Source of the DNA: Lachnospiraceae bacterium UBA7480
GTDB taxonomy: Bacteria; Bacillota; Clostridia; Lachnospirales; Lachnospiraceae
Length of the DNA stretch: 6,391 nucleotides
NCBI GenBank assembly: GCA_002479655.1
Contig: DLOQ01000116.1
Coordinates: 14,925-21,315, forward strand
Direction: 5' to 3'
Below the pieces are notes generated by a model. That model made no database searches. It was not told where the DNA came from and saw only the letters and a program-made list of their open reading frames with translations. Positions 6,166 to 6,391 of the stretch are shown here, piece by piece (position 1 is the first letter of the stretch; each line of letters begins with the position of its first letter). A program made the position numbers and the translations under genes.

Positions 6166-6391
6166 ATGAAAAAAGAAATCTCAAACGACAAAATAAGTCG
6201 AGTATTACAGATATATGCAAAATTGGCTGATGGATATGTAGTAAAAAAAGCCGAGGAAGCACAGTTATATGGTGTTAATGAACGTAGCATAACTAGAGAT
6301 ATCGATGATATAAGAAGCTTTCTTGGCACGGATTCGGAAAGAACCGGAATCATGAACACAGTCATATATGACCGTCAGGTTAAAGGATATC
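6166..6391 (+). CDS. WYL-family transcriptional regulator, N-terminal HTH part (3' end outside window)
   Basis: The 75 residues visible are an N-terminal winged-HTH of the kind seen in WYL-domain regulators. The key stretch is KKAEEAQLYGVNERSITRDI (27-46) followed by DDIRSFL, the common form being a sensor helix and then V.ERTI.RDI.DIR. The WYL domain itself would lie beyond the window, so the family call rests on this HTH style. ATG 6166 is preferred because GGAG (6156-6159) is six bases away. ATG 6163 and ATG 6148 are in the same frame, but 6163 is too close to the RBS and 6148 has none. WYL proteins often regulate defence loci such as BREX and CRISPR systems and are thought to sense nucleic-acid ligands. 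Its place beside two putative defence operons fits that role, but it could equally regulate genes downstream of the window. DeoR/HTH_11 regulators without WYL are the main alternative. Confidence 0.72.
   Translation, partial: MKKEISNDKISRVLQIYAKLADGYVVKKAEEAQLYGVNERSITRDIDDIRSFLGTDSERTGIMNTVIYDRQVKGY

Noticed and set aside
5727..6365. A 212-codon open frame on the minus strand
   Set aside because: It runs antisense through the HTH remnant and the WYL-type N-terminus, its product is low-complexity and rich in Ser, Phe, Ile and Leu, and the + strand genes have RBSs, promoters and recognisable motifs.
1..6391. CRISPR array, tRNA, rRNA, insertion sequence ends, att sites
   Set aside because: Reading both strands I saw no regularly spaced direct repeats, cloverleaf-like gene, transposase motif or paired terminal repeats.

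Overview
The window looks like a low-to-moderate G+C Firmicute, probably a clostridial relative near Lachnospiraceae. The reasons are the GGAGG-type ribosome binding sites, promoters with TTGACA and TATAAT-like boxes, the codon use, a small HTH protein of a kind common in Clostridia, and a WYL-type regulator. This placement is inference from style, not from a marker gene.

Layout, all on the + strand: (1) 1-263 is the 3' end of a core gene, recG, at about 50% G+C (119 of the first 240 bases, counted by hand). (2) A strong promoter at 287-315 starts a two-gene operon, 351-3657. It encodes an AAA+ ATPase of 349 residues with a C-terminal helix-turn-helix-like segment, and a 757-residue cytoplasmic subtilisin-like (S8) protease with a complete Asp/His/Ser triad. 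The two reading frames overlap by 17 bases. (3) A 188-base A+T-rich spacer with its own promoter (3794-3822) leads to a second two-gene operon, 3846-5720. It encodes an ABC/OLD-type AAA ATPase (RloA/AbiLi type) and an RloB/AbiLii-type Toprim-like protein, stop and start abutting. (4) 5721-6162 is a regulatory stretch with a doubtful 41-codon ORF, a third promoter, a small HTH gene broken by a one-base frameshift in a run of seven A, a long near-perfect palindrome, and an extended -10 promoter. (5) From 6166 to the window end is the N-terminal HTH of a probable WYL-family transcription factor, cut by the window edge.

Interpretation: a chromosomal defence island behind recG, holding two independent NTPase-plus-effector modules. 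In the first the ATPase would control a protease. In the second an ABC-type ATPase would control a Toprim-like, probably nucleic-acid-acting partner; relatives of this pair are the lactococcal abortive infection system AbiL and the RloA/RloB genes linked to Campylobacter hsd loci. The ATPase-subtilase pair is the less well understood part and the best candidate for an under-described system. The HTH remnant and the WYL-type gene are plausible local regulators. Anti-phage function of either module is inferred, not shown by the sequence.
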